Below the pieces are notes generated by a model that saw only the letters and a program-made list of their open reading frames with translations, did no database searches and had not been told where the DNA came from. From contig CAJTKW010000064.1 in the NCBI GenBank assembly GCA_910577035.1, forward strand, positions 1-21,472: 21,472 bases of DNA, written 5' to 3'. Origin of the DNA: an uncultured Acetatifactor sp. (GTDB lineage: Bacteria; Bacillota; Clostridia; Lachnospirales; Lachnospiraceae). A program made the translations under genes and the position numbers. Positions 9,103 through 17,986 of this stretch are shown piece by piece; position 1 is the stretch's first letter, and the number at the start of each line of letters is the position of its first letter.

Positions 9103-9726
9103 TTAATTCTCCATATCTCGGTTGCTCCATATTTCAATATACTTATCACCCAGGAACGGTCCCATTTTCTGTTTCTTCTCATAGTTTGGCGGCAATATTT
9201 TAGAAAAATCCAGCTTATACTGTCCCTTTTCTAATGCTTCCGGAAAAACATCCACAACAATATGATGTATCTTGTTTTGTTTCAGCAATATATCGAACTG
9301 CTGTTTCCATTTTTCTTCTGGACTTCCGTGCATAAAGTTCAAGGCAGTCAGATAGTCTATACTCTTTTCGAAATGAATCGACGCAAAGGATCCCTTCTGG
9401 AAATTAAGCTTTTCCGATTTAGATAACTTTCTGGCCACTTTGATGGCGCTTTCACTCAAATCATATCCAAATCCCTTTCCCGTGTGCGCCAATTTCGTAT
9501 GCCTTAATAAATCTCCTAAACCACAGCCTATATCTACCATCAGTTCCGGTCGAAACCGGCTGATATATTTTCCCGTCTCAATAGCATATTTCCTGTGCTC
9601 ATAAGGCGATACATGCCATTTATCAAAACCATATTTGTGGAATAGCACAGTATACTCCACACGTTTTATACAGCCCACAAGAAAATTTACGAATCCAACT
9701 TCAAAAATCTTTCTGAATACACGCAT
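9103..9726 (-). CDS. Class I SAM-dependent methyltransferase
   Basis: A 207-residue Rossmann-type methyltransferase. Motif I is LMVDIGCGLGDLLR (about 62-75), and the acidic end of strand 2 is in GYDLSESAIKVARK (about 87-100). Motif IV-like TALNFMHG follows further on. The N-terminal 40 residues are basic and partly hydrophobic, which may let it sit at the membrane near lipid-linked substrate. It lies between a deacetylase gene and a glycosyltransferase gene, so O- or N-methylation of a sugar residue is the simplest role. The target is unknown. The ATG has AAGGA eight bases upstream. It lies 42 bases after the deacetylase gene. Confidence 0.82.
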   Translation of the reverse strand: MRVFRKIFEVGFVNFLVGCIKRVEYTVLFHKYGFDKWHVSPYEHRKYAIETGKYISRFRPELMVDIGCGLGDLLRHTKLAHTGKGFGYDLSESAIKVARKLSKSEKLNFQKGSFASIHFEKSIDYLTALNFMHGSPEEKWKQQFDILLKQNKIHHIVVDVFPEALEKGQYKLDFSKILPPNYEKKQKMGPFLGDKYIEIWSNRDMEN

Positions 9727-9768
9727 GGTAATTGTCCTTACTTCCTTCTTTCTGTCATAGCCATCAAC

Positions 9769-10497
9769 TTAATGATGAATTTTTCTCCGCATAAAATATG
9801 CGACACTCAAAAGCCTGTCCAGCATACTATACTTCCTCTTGATACCGGATATTTCTTCTATTTGGCAAAACAGCCTGCTGTATTTCTTAAGAAAGCACTC
9901 CAAATCAAAAAAAGAATCTTCATCCATAGTATTCGGGTGATAGCAATAGGTGATCGTTGCGCAGGGCAGTTTCCTGACTTTTCCACTCTGTTGCGGTATA
10001 AAGGTAAAACCACCCTTCTGGTACACATCCCAGGCAAATGTGTCTGATATAATCCTTATAGCACTCTTTAATTCAAGCGCTTTCAATGTATTTTCATCAA
10101 AGGTATGTCCCGGTGCAAAGAAAACTTTTGGCTCAATTCCTTTAGACTTCAATATTTTGAGACCTTTGCTGATTCGGTCTGCCTGAAGCTCACAGGAATG
10201 CCCGGCAAATTCCGAATACTGATTAACCGGATTTATTCCTCCGTCTCGAGAATCATATACATGTCTGTAACCATGAAGTGCTATACTCCATCCCTTTTCG
10301 ATCCAGACATGAACTTTATCCCAAAAGAATTCATCCTCGGGATATTTCTCCATCAGGGGATCCTGACAATCCGGAATAACCCCGACCAACGGTTTGATAT
10401 GATACTTATCCAGCAGGTCTTCCATACACTTCCATTTATCTGTATCCATTCTCTGCGCAGCATCATCCAGACGTAAAACCAATCGCTTTTTTCTCAT
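9769..10497 (-). CDS. DUF2334-type polysaccharide deacetylase-like protein
   Basis: A 242-residue (beta/alpha)-barrel protein of the carbohydrate esterase 4-like superfamily. The metal-site aspartates are in VLRLDDA (about 7-13). The paired histidines are in IALHGYRH (about 72-79), and the later motif FFAPGHTFDENTLKAL spans about residues 126-141. YCYHPN near the C-terminus may give the last catalytic histidine. There is no signal peptide, so it likely works in the cytosol on a nucleotide- or lipid-linked sugar, removing an N-acetyl group, rather than on finished polymer. I chose the ATG at 10497, just before the conserved start, with AGAGGAA eleven bases upstream. A longer start at 10545 would run into the preceding gene. 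Confidence 0.82.
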   Translation of the reverse strand: MRKKRLVLRLDDAAQRMDTDKWKCMEDLLDKYHIKPLVGVIPDCQDPLMEKYPEDEFFWDKVHVWIEKGWSIALHGYRHVYDSRDGGINPVNQYSEFAGHSCELQADRISKGLKILKSKGIEPKVFFAPGHTFDENTLKALELKSAIRIISDTFAWDVYQKGGFTFIPQQSGKVRKLPCATITYCYHPNTMDEDSFFDLECFLKKYSRLFCQIEEISGIKRKYSMLDRLLSVAYFMRRKIHH

Positions 10498-10528
10498 TAT
10501 AGAAATGATTCCTCTTTTTTCTGCAATA

Positions 10529-11665
10529 TCAAACAAAAGGCGCAAAATCTTTTGTTTTTTCCAGATACGACTCTACTTTTTTAACTGATTCATTTACATC
10601 ATACCCGGCTGCAATGACATTTTTATGCCCTTCTTTTCTATCTGTGCTCTCCGTCTTCAGAATTTCATCTGCCCAGTAAGCCGCCCCTCTATCTAAAGGC
10701 AGTCTTTTAACATTTGACGCCACAACTACCTCCTGCGTAATGGAATCAGATATTACACAGGGCAGTCCCGAAGCTTCCGCTTCCAACACAGCACCCGGAA
10801 ATCCCTCGTATAAGGAAGGGAAAACAAATACATCACCTGCCTGCAATATGTCTGACACATCCTCCCGGTATCCCAGGAAACTCACCTTACCGGATATGCC
10901 CAGTTTCTCCGCAGTACACTTTAACTGCTCTAAACTGCCCTCACCGACGCTTTCCTTTCCTACTGATAGAAAGTGCACATTTTTCCCTCTGTCGGCTAAT
11001 TCAGCAACTACCCTTAAGATAAATTCCTGATTTTTTACCTTTCGAATATTTCCAACATGTACAAGGACAAATTTCGCTGTCAATCCTAACGATTTTCTCA
11101 CAGCTCTTCTGATTTCTTCCGAATACACGAACATCCTGCTGTCAATTGCATTCGGAAGAATTTTGACATGTCCACTGTCATACTCTTTGTTTCCGAACAG
11201 CCACCTTGCAGACAATTCGGATACTGCCATACGACAGTTTGCATATCTGTTGCTATTTTTTTTGACTATATTTTTTACTACGTTTTTTACACTGCTGTTT
11301 GTCAGTGAAGTTACAGAGCCTGCAATTCGATACGGGATTTTCTTTTTATAGGCTTCTCTTAAATACCAACCGCTCCATTGATTATAAGCACATATATATT
11401 TATATTCACATACAGCAATAAATGTCGAAAATGCACGAAAATCCGGAATATTCCTTATGTGATTTCCAGTTCCATAATAAATAACAGCTCCTCGTTGTTT
11501 TGCTTCATCATCAAATTCCCCATGTTCACCGGATTCAATATAAAAATCAAATTGATATTTAGAGATATTCAGTTTCCTGTACAAATCCATAATCCGGCTT
11601 TCCAGTCCACCTCTATCAAATCTATTCAGCACATGCAGAATACGTAATACAGTGTCATTTGACAT
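10529..11665 (-). CDS. Glycosyltransferase family 4 (EpsF-like)
   Basis: A GT4 enzyme of 378 residues. The N-terminus has RILHVLNRFDRGGLESRIMD, the form seen in EpsF-like exopolysaccharide glycosyltransferases (RGG-E instead of GGAER). The donor domain has LVHVGNIRKVKNQEFILRVV and the EX7E motif YEGFPGAVLEAEASGLPCVI. The start at 11665 overlaps the epimerase stop by one base (TGATG), with GGAGTA seven bases before it; an ATG at 11686 would only add seven residues. It starts directly after the UDP-GalNAcA genes, which hints, weakly, that it could add that sugar. Confidence 0.92.
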   Translation of the reverse strand: MSNDTVLRILHVLNRFDRGGLESRIMDLYRKLNISKYQFDFYIESGEHGEFDDEAKQRGAVIYYGTGNHIRNIPDFRAFSTFIAVCEYKYICAYNQWSGWYLREAYKKKIPYRIAGSVTSLTNSSVKNVVKNIVKKNSNRYANCRMAVSELSARWLFGNKEYDSGHVKILPNAIDSRMFVYSEEIRRAVRKSLGLTAKFVLVHVGNIRKVKNQEFILRVVAELADRGKNVHFLSVGKESVGEGSLEQLKCTAEKLGISGKVSFLGYREDVSDILQAGDVFVFPSLYEGFPGAVLEAEASGLPCVISDSITQEVVVASNVKRLPLDRGAAYWADEILKTESTDRKEGHKNVIAAGYDVNESVKKVESYLEKTKDFAPFV

Positions 11666-12657
11666 CACAAATACTCCCTGTACCATTCTATCGCCGCTTT
11701 AATCCCCCGTTCAAAAGACCACTCGGGATCATAGCCCAGTTTCTTTCTTGCTTTTGAAATATCAGCGTTGGAATGCTTTATATCCCCGGCTCTGTCCGGG
11801 CCAAAATTTGGTTCAGGGCATTTACCGTTATTGTCTCTGAGCCCAAGAGCATCTACTAACCCGTAATAAATGTCCAGCAGATACTCTCTGCCGCCATAGG
11901 CTATGTTGTAGGCTTCTCCTGCCGCGCTGCTGTCCGCCTGGCATGCTTTCAGGTTTGCCTCGATTACATTTTCTATATAAGTGAAATCTCTGCTTTGTTT
12001 TCCGTCTCCGTTAATGGTTGGTATCTCACCGTTTAAGAGCTGTTTAATAAACTTAGGTATTACCGCTGCGTATGCCCCATCAGGATCCTGCCTGCGTCCA
12101 AAAACATTAAAATATCTGAGACCGTAAGTATCCAGACCGTAATGCCTTGTGTACTGTTTCGCCCATTCTTCATCTGCACGCTTTGAAACCGCATAAGGTG
12201 AAAGTAAATTGCCTTCTTTGCCTTCACTTTTCGGTAGGTTAGGCTCATCACCATATACGCTGGAGCTGGACGCATAGACAAACTTTTTTACCCCATTCTG
12301 CCTTGCTGCTTCCAGCATATTCAAGGTTCCGGTGATGTTATTCGCGCAATAAAAAAGGGGCATTTCTATGCTCCTCGGCACGCTGCCCCATGCCGCCTGA
12401 TGCAGAACATAATCTACATCCCTGCAGGCATCCATACATATCCGGGGATCCTTAATATCCCCTTTGATAAATTCGAAATTCGCATTATCTGCGAATATGT
12501 CAATATTCTCCTGCTTCCCTGTGGACAGATCGTCCAGGCATCTGACTTTATGTCCCTGATTTAAGATTGCTTCACAGAGATTGCTGCCTATAAATCCTGC
12601 TCCGCCCGTCACCAGAAAAGTACTGTTTTCTGAAAAAACCAGATTTTCGTATCCCAC
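11665..12657 (-). CDS. tviC: UDP-N-acetylhexosamine(uronate) 4-epimerase, TviC/WbpP-like
   Basis: A 330-residue extended short-chain dehydrogenase/reductase. The NAD-binding FLVTGGAGFIGSNL (about 14-27) is at the start, ASSSSVYGDE follows at about 129-138, and the catalytic YAVSK is at about 155-159. HQAAWGSVPRSIEMP is diagnostic for the WbpP/TviC branch, which works on N-acetylated UDP-hexoses or uronates rather than UDP-glucose. The likely reaction is UDP-GlcNAc to UDP-GalNAc, or the matching uronates. I chose the GTG at 12657. It lies two bases after the dehydrogenase stop and has GGAGG eight bases upstream, while a TTG at 12672 has no good ribosome site. With the dehydrogenase upstream it would supply UDP-GalNAcA. 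Confidence 0.9.
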   Translation of the reverse strand: MGYENLVFSENSTFLVTGGAGFIGSNLCEAILNQGHKVRCLDDLSTGKQENIDIFADNANFEFIKGDIKDPRICMDACRDVDYVLHQAAWGSVPRSIEMPLFYCANNITGTLNMLEAARQNGVKKFVYASSSSVYGDEPNLPKSEGKEGNLLSPYAVSKRADEEWAKQYTRHYGLDTYGLRYFNVFGRRQDPDGAYAAVIPKFIKQLLNGEIPTINGDGKQSRDFTYIENVIEANLKACQADSSAAGEAYNIAYGGREYLLDIYYGLVDALGLRDNNGKCPEPNFGPDRAGDIKHSNADISKARKKLGYDPEWSFERGIKAAIEWYREYL

Positions 12658-12659
12658 TT

Positions 12660-13970
12660 CTACAACCTCCAATAACTGTATCCTGCAGCCTCATAATCCC
12701 TGCGGCAGAAGATGCCTTTAATATCCAGCAATACCCTTTTTCCCGAGCCGAACAGGCCGTCCATGTCTTTCTGACCCAGCTTCTTAAATTCTTCATGAGC
12801 CACCGCCAGAATCACAGCATCCATCTCTTTAATGTCCTGCCATTTTGTGAATCTGACCCCATATAACTTTTCCGCTTCCGCAGCATCTGCCTCGGGGTCG
12901 GCAATGACCGGCTCAATACCGTACTCCCGCAGTTCCTTCACTATATCAATTACCTTTGTATTCCTTGTATCCGGACAATTCTCTTTAAAAGTAAAGCCAA
13001 GAATCGCCACCTTCGCCTCTTTCACCGCTTTGCCGGCTGCTATCAGGCTCTTCACGCAATTCTCAGCTACATACTTTCCCATATCGTCATTGATCCGCCG
13101 CCCCGAAAGGATAATTTGACTGTGATACCCCAGCATCTCCGCCTTATAAGTCAGATAATATGGATCCACACCGATGCAGTGGCCTCCCACAAGCCCCGGC
13201 GAAAAATTCAGGAAATTCCATTTCGTCCCCGCTGCCTGCAGCACAGCCTGGGTATCTATCCCCATCTTGTTAAAAATAATAGACAACTCGTTCATAAATG
13301 CAATATTTATGTCACGCTGGCTGTTCTCGATCACTTTCGCCGCTTCCGCAACCTTTATACTTTCCGCCCGGTGTACGCCTGCCTCCACCACCAGCTCATA
13401 TACCTTCGCTATCGTATCCAGCGTCTCCTCGTCCATACCGGATACAATCTTTTTTATGGTCTCGAGCCGGTGCACTTTGTCTCCCGGGTTAATTCTCTCC
13501 GGGCTGTAGCCTATTTTAAAATCTACCCCGCATTTTAAGCCTGATTCCTTTTCCAGAATCGGGACACACACCTCTTCCGTCACCCCTGGATAGACTGTGC
13601 TTTCAAACACCACCACAGAACCGGCACTTAGATTTCTGCCCAGTATTGTTGAGGCTCCTTCTACAGGGGAAAGGTCAGGAGTATGATCCTCGTTGACAGG
13701 AGTGGGAACCGCCACAATATGGAATCTGGCCTTTTTCAATTCCGTCTCATCCGCGGTAAATTGAACGGTTGTAGCCTTGATTCCTTCACTTCCCACCTCA
13801 TTCGTAGGATCAACGCCGGATTGATACAGCGCAATCTTCTGCGCGTTGACATCAAACCCGATCACCTCCACTTTCTTTGCAAATGCTACTGCAATGGGCA
13901 TTCCCACATAGCCAAGCCCTACAAGTGAAAGCTTTTCCTCGCGCTTTAGAATTTTTTCATATAAATCCAT
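12660..13970 (-). CDS. tviB: UDP-N-acetylhexosamine 6-dehydrogenase, TviB/WbpO-like
   Basis: A 436-residue nucleotide-sugar 6-dehydrogenase, close to the usual family length. The NAD site is LVGLGYVGMPIAVAF (about 16-30). ESTVYPGVTEEV and GYSPERINPGDKVH (about 154-167) are typical of the TviB/VipA/WbpO branch. The catalytic lysine is in AAKVIENSQRD (Lys212) and the nucleophile Cys265 is in GGHCIGVDPYYL. It oxidises UDP-GlcNAc or UDP-GalNAc to the uronic acid with two NAD+. The ATG has GGAGGA eight bases upstream. A 142-base gap separates it from the upstream gene, the largest gap in the downstream part of the locus. Together with the epimerase it supplies the only clear uronic acid in this window. 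Confidence 0.95.
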   Translation of the reverse strand: MDLYEKILKREEKLSLVGLGYVGMPIAVAFAKKVEVIGFDVNAQKIALYQSGVDPTNEVGSEGIKATTVQFTADETELKKARFHIVAVPTPVNEDHTPDLSPVEGASTILGRNLSAGSVVVFESTVYPGVTEEVCVPILEKESGLKCGVDFKIGYSPERINPGDKVHRLETIKKIVSGMDEETLDTIAKVYELVVEAGVHRAESIKVAEAAKVIENSQRDINIAFMNELSIIFNKMGIDTQAVLQAAGTKWNFLNFSPGLVGGHCIGVDPYYLTYKAEMLGYHSQIILSGRRINDDMGKYVAENCVKSLIAAGKAVKEAKVAILGFTFKENCPDTRNTKVIDIVKELREYGIEPVIADPEADAAEAEKLYGVRFTKWQDIKEMDAVILAVAHEEFKKLGQKDMDGLFGSGKRVLLDIKGIFCRRDYEAAGYSYWRL

Positions 13971-14112
13971 ATCCCGATTCCTCCGTTTTCTCTATTAGAT
14001 GCAACAATAATGCGTATGAAGAGAGGTGATGCGGTGGCATCATTGATCGAACACAACGCAATAAAAGGGAACTCCGCCAAGCAAAAAGTGTAGTTGATTG
14101 AGAAATGGTACA

Positions 14113-15210
14113 CTAAGTATTTCCATGTGATGCTTTTATTTCCTGCATATATGCACTGACAACGACCCTGCGGTCAAATTCTCTCTCAACTTTCTTCCGC
14201 CCGCAAATACCCATCTGTCTTCTTTGGTTATATGGCAGACCCAGAAATTTTTCTACCGCACCGACCAGTGCAGCGCTGTCTTTAGGCTGAAAACCCAGCC
14301 CGGAAACCCCTTCCTCGAACGTCTCCCGACACCCTGGGACATTTGTCGTCAATACGGGCCTGCCACAAGCTGCTGCTTCCAAGAGTACATTAGATAATCC
14401 CTCATGATATGAAGGCAAAATAATAGCGTGATCTGCTTTCATAAGAGAATGGATGTCGGTTTGCTCTCCCAGATACTTTACAATTCCTCTTTTTTCTAAT
14501 TCTTCTATTCTGTCTCGAAAACTTTCCTCATCGTATCCACCTGCCAGCTCAAAGAAAACACCGGAATGATTCTTTTTTAATTGCTCCGCACCGTCCAGTA
14601 ACTCTCCTATCCCCTTATCCTTCATAATCCGCCCCACATACAGAAACCGGACTAAGCCTGTTTCTTTTGGATATTCCTCATAGCAGTGCTCTTCCAGATT
14701 TACCCCTGAACCAGGGATAATCCGATCTTTTGTTACAACCCGCTTCTCACGGAAAAACATTCTGTTTGCTTCATTCTGAAAAAAAACCTGCGAAGCATTT
14801 CTCAAACTGATATGATAGAAAAATAAAAGGATTCCTGACAGAACCCCTTTCCTTTCAATGGCTGTGCCCAGCCCCGTAATGTTTGCTATATATTTCACAT
14901 GACATATCTGGCAAATGATACCTCCATAAATATTAGGCTTAATCGTATAAGTCAGAACTACATCTGGCTTTATTCTGCGAATAAGCCTGAAATACTTTAA
15001 TAAAAGCTGTATTTCCTTAAATAAGTTCATTCCCCGCCTGTCCATTGAGATCTCACAAAAATTGCATCCCATTTTCTCCAGCAGTGGAATATACCGTCCT
15101 TGCGGCAGAGCCAGAAACACCTCTTTTCGATCCTCAATCAACGCTTGAATCAGTTCTTTTCGAAATTTATATAATCCCGTGTCGCTGTTACCCAATATCA
15201 GGACCTTCAT
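14113..15210 (-). CDS. Glycosyltransferase family 4 (PglA-like)
   Basis: A 365-residue GT4 enzyme of the type often found beside PglC/PglD homologues. The N-terminus MKVLILGNSDTGLYKFRKEL replaces the GGAER loop with a TGLYKFR form seen in PglA-like enzymes, and VVLTYTIKPNIYGG (about 84-97) and NITGLGTAIE (about 110-119) are strong markers of that branch. The EX7E motif is HEGLSNVLLEAAACG (about 269-283). PglA adds the second sugar to undecaprenyl-PP-diNAcBac, so this is a good candidate for the second step in the repeat unit. The ATG at 15210 has GGAGAG nine bases upstream; an upstream ATG at 15237 is less likely. Confidence 0.9.
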   Translation of the reverse strand: MKVLILGNSDTGLYKFRKELIQALIEDRKEVFLALPQGRYIPLLEKMGCNFCEISMDRRGMNLFKEIQLLLKYFRLIRRIKPDVVLTYTIKPNIYGGIICQICHVKYIANITGLGTAIERKGVLSGILLFFYHISLRNASQVFFQNEANRMFFREKRVVTKDRIIPGSGVNLEEHCYEEYPKETGLVRFLYVGRIMKDKGIGELLDGAEQLKKNHSGVFFELAGGYDEESFRDRIEELEKRGIVKYLGEQTDIHSLMKADHAIILPSYHEGLSNVLLEAAACGRPVLTTNVPGCRETFEEGVSGLGFQPKDSAALVGAVEKFLGLPYNQRRQMGICGRKKVEREFDRRVVVSAYMQEIKASHGNT

Positions 15211-15249
15211 CACAATGCACTCTCCACCCTGTTCCATATTCCGCTGTCT

Positions 15250-15942
15250 TTACTTCTTTCTTGCCGGAACCCCCATATACGTCCCTCTTTCCTCTATATC
15301 CCTTACCACGGCCGCACCGGCTCCAATGATACAGCCGCCGCAGATCCTCAGATTATTACTCACCGTGGCTCCGGCCCCAATCCAGGTTCCGCTGCCTATC
15401 TCCACCTGTCCGGCGACATGGGCTCCCACTGCCACATGGACATACTCCCCCAGCCTGCAGTCATGATCCACCGAGGCACAGGTATTTATAATACATCCCT
15501 TTCCTATCCTGCTCCCAGGGTTGACCACTGCCCCGGCCATGATTATCGTCCCTTTTTCAACCAGCACATCTTCCCCGATTACCGCATCCGGGTGGATCAG
15601 GATGGCCAGACGGTCGTCCCCTATGCTTTCCTGTATGGCCTTCCGTACGGCAGGATTTCCGATTGCGGTAAATACATCCCCTTCTGTTTCTCCAATCATT
15701 TCCCTTTTCCCGATGACAGGGTATCTGCCGCACGCCTTTACGGCCTCGTCATCGTCCAGAAAAAGTATTTCTTCATACCCGGTTTTCATGGCTATATCCG
15801 CAGCTACCTTACCATGGCCTCCTGCACCGATAATCAATAGTTTCTTCACTCGCTGCAAGTCTCCTCTGACTCCATTGTTTTCCTGCTGTTTTCTGCTCCC
15901 CTTTTGTTTACCGGAATATCTCAATTTCCGATATTTTCTCAT
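15250..15942 (-). CDS. pglD: Sugar O/N-acyltransferase, PglD/EpsM/NeuD-like
   Basis: A left-handed beta-helix acyltransferase. An N-terminal Rossmann-like part (KKLLIIGAGGHGKVAADIA) is followed by many hexapeptide repeats with Ile/Val-Gly spacing from about residue 120 on. The catalytic histidine is in SVDHDCRLGEY, and the end MGVPARKK is typical of PglD and EpsM. It would acetylate the 4-amino group made by the adjacent aminotransferase, using acetyl-CoA. The ATG at 15942 overlaps the upstream stop as ATGA and has AAGGAGG thirteen bases before it. It would add 31 basic residues that the family does not have. A GTG at 15849, with AGGAGA ten bases upstream, gives 199 aa, the normal family length, and may be the true start. 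Confidence 0.88.
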   Translation of the reverse strand: MRKYRKLRYSGKQKGSRKQQENNGVRGDLQRVKKLLIIGAGGHGKVAADIAMKTGYEEILFLDDDEAVKACGRYPVIGKREMIGETEGDVFTAIGNPAVRKAIQESIGDDRLAILIHPDAVIGEDVLVEKGTIIMAGAVVNPGSRIGKGCIINTCASVDHDCRLGEYVHVAVGAHVAGQVEIGSGTWIGAGATVSNNLRICGGCIIGAGAAVVRDIEERGTYMGVPARKK

Positions 15943-16616
15943 CCAGAGGGCCGATCCTCCTTACGGTTTCCACTTCCCATAAATGCTTCCATCGTAGCGG
16001 AAGAATCACTGTGAATTCCTTTCCTCCCCACGACTGCCCCTACTGTACCCAAAAGAATCTTCATGTCCATAAGAAATGACACATGGTCCACATATTTTAT
16101 ATCTTCCTCAAACCTTTCTTCCCATGACAGCTTGTTTCTGCCCCTGACCTGCGCAAGCCCCGTAAGGCCCGGCCTCACCTCATGCCGCCTCGCCTGCCTT
16201 TGATTATATCTGGGCAGGTATTCCACCAGCAGCGGCCTGGGCCCCACCAGGGACATTTCCCCCCTCAGGATATTGAACAGCTCCGGCAGCTCGTCCAGGC
16301 TGGTCTCCCGCAGCTTTTTCCCAAACTTTGTCAGCCTTGTTTCATCCGGCAGGGGCTTCCCGTTTCCGTCCCTCGCCTCCGTCATTGTGCGGAACTTATA
16401 TAGCTTAAATACCTTCTCTTTACCCGTTTTCAGGTCTGTCCTGCCGGGCCGCTCCTGGATAAATATAACCGGCCGGCCAAGCTTCACCCTTACCAGCAGG
16501 GCCACGACCACCAGCACCGGCGATAAAAAAAGAAGCCCCAGGGATGCTGCCGCAAAATCCAGGGGACGCTTCAGGTATGCTTCATAGGGGCCATATGGGT
16601 GGTGTGTCTCCTTCAT
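15939..16616 (-). CDS. pglC: Undecaprenyl-phosphate phosphoglycosyl transferase, PglC/EpsL-like
   Basis: A small monotopic phosphoglycosyl transferase of 225 residues, the size of PglC. A single hydrophobic re-entrant segment (FAAASLGLLFLSPVLVVVAL, about 21-40) follows the basic KRPLD. The core shows FKLYKFRTM, then the catalytic Asp-Glu pair in SLDELPELFNILRGEMS, followed by LVGPRP and RPGLTGLAQVRGRN. It would move a sugar phosphate from a UDP-sugar to undecaprenyl phosphate and so start the repeat unit. With PglD- and PglE-like neighbours, an N-acetylated amino sugar such as diNAcBac is the likely first sugar. The ATG at 16616 overlaps the upstream stop (ATGA) and has GGAAGG nearby. The last 25 residues are Ser/Gly-rich and look dispensable. 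Confidence 0.94.
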   Translation of the reverse strand: MKETHHPYGPYEAYLKRPLDFAAASLGLLFLSPVLVVVALLVRVKLGRPVIFIQERPGRTDLKTGKEKVFKLYKFRTMTEARDGNGKPLPDETRLTKFGKKLRETSLDELPELFNILRGEMSLVGPRPLLVEYLPRYNQRQARRHEVRPGLTGLAQVRGRNKLSWEERFEEDIKYVDHVSFLMDMKILLGTVGAVVGRKGIHSDSSATMEAFMGSGNRKEDRPSG

Positions 16617-17986
16617 GCAAAACACCTTCCTACGATTTCCATAACCTTCCCCTGCTCCTCCTCCGTCATCTTGATGTCACTGGGCAGGCACAGCCCCCTG
16701 TTAAAAATGTCCATCCCTATATCCAGGGGCCTGCCGTCACTCCCCGCCGATCCCCCTTCAATATACGCGTTGCTCTCTGCCCGGCCGTTCCCTTCCCTGG
16801 TGATAAACCCGTTCATCCGGTAGACCGGCTGCATGTGCATGGGCTTCCAGATGGGGCGGCCCTCCGCATTCAGGCCCTTTAATGCCTCCAGGATCTCATC
16901 CGGGCAGGTCTTGCCGCTTTCACTCCTGTAGGCAAACCCTTTCTCCGACCTTACGCTCCCGCACAGGGCTTCCTTGTCCACCAGCAGGCAGCTCAGCCAG
17001 AAATTAGGCATGCTGTCCTCCCCGTCATAGGGGTTCATCCTTACCGGGAGCCCCTTGAAGCCCTCCCGGTACCTTTCATAGATTTCCCTCTTCCTGCAAA
17101 TGTGCTCCCCCAGGTGTCCCCACTGCCCCCGGACGATCCCCGCTGTCACATTGCTCATCCGGTAATTGTACCCCAGCTCCTCATGCTGGTACCACGGCGC
17201 GTCCTCCCTGCTCTGGGTGCTCCATTTCCTGGCCTTGTCCGCTTCCTCTTTCTCCCGGCAAAGCAGCATCCCCCCGCAGGAACCGGTGATAATTTTATTG
17301 CCGTTAAAGCTGATAATGCTGTAATCTCCGAAGGTGCCTGTCTGTTTCCCTTTATAGGCCGCCCCCAGGGATTCCGCCGCATCTTCAATGAGCAGCGCCT
17401 TGTGGGCGTCACAGATCCTGCGGATCTCCTCCGTCTTTCCCGGTGTCCCGTACAAGTGCGCCATTACCACCAGCCTGACCTCCGGATAGATGGCAAATGC
17501 CTTTTCCAGGGCCTCCGGCGACATGTTCCAGGTATCATACTCCGTATCAATGAAGACAGGCTCACCCCCCTCGTATACCACCGGGTTTACCGTGGCATCG
17601 AAGGTCATGTCCGAGCAGAACACCCGCCTGCCGTACAGGCTGCCCCCCCTGCCCAGGCCCTCCGGCGTGGAAATGCCGGAGCTGCTGCCGTATAATTTCA
17701 GGGCCGCCAGCTTCACCGCCAGGTGCAGCGCTGCCGTACCGCTGCTCAGCGCCACCCCATGCCTGCCTTCCATATGGGTTCCCGCCAGCCTTTCCAGCTC
17801 GTTTAAGTTTTCCCCCACCGTGCTCATCCAGTTGGTGTCATAGGCCTTTTTCATATATTCCAGCTCTTCCCCGTGCATGGTGGGAGAAGAGAGCCAGATT
17901 TTCTTTTCAAAGGGCTGTATGCCCGTGCTGTTTTGAAACAATTCCTCACCCCATCCTGTCCAGGTCCGCCCTGTCATAGCAGGCAC
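16613..17986 (-). CDS. epsN: Nucleotide-sugar aminotransferase, PglE/EpsN-like (intact copy)
   Basis: A PLP-dependent DegT-family aminotransferase. It keeps the family's active site: IEDAAESLGAAY with the PLP-binding Asp (about 202), SFNGNKIITGSCGG with the Schiff-base lysine (about 231), and HEELGYNYRMSN (about 268-279). It is very similar in motif order to EpsN of Bacillus. It is longer than usual because of an insertion of roughly 18 residues (SSSGISTPEGLGRGG, about 101-115) and a Gly/Ser-rich loop near the C-terminus. It would aminate a UDP-4-keto-6-deoxy sugar for PglD and PglC. The GTG at 17986 has GGAGGT five bases upstream, but overlaps the upstream gene by 41 bases. A TTG at 17941, four bases after the upstream stop, is an alternative. 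Confidence 0.92.
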   Translation of the reverse strand: MPAMTGRTWTGWGEELFQNSTGIQPFEKKIWLSSPTMHGEELEYMKKAYDTNWMSTVGENLNELERLAGTHMEGRHGVALSSGTAALHLAVKLAALKLYGSSSGISTPEGLGRGGSLYGRRVFCSDMTFDATVNPVVYEGGEPVFIDTEYDTWNMSPEALEKAFAIYPEVRLVVMAHLYGTPGKTEEIRRICDAHKALLIEDAAESLGAAYKGKQTGTFGDYSIISFNGNKIITGSCGGMLLCREKEEADKARKWSTQSREDAPWYQHEELGYNYRMSNVTAGIVRGQWGHLGEHICRKREIYERYREGFKGLPVRMNPYDGEDSMPNFWLSCLLVDKEALCGSVRSEKGFAYRSESGKTCPDEILEALKGLNAEGRPIWKPMHMQPVYRMNGFITREGNGRAESNAYIEGGSAGSDGRPLDIGMDIFNRGLCLPSDIKMTEEEQGKVMEIVGRCFA

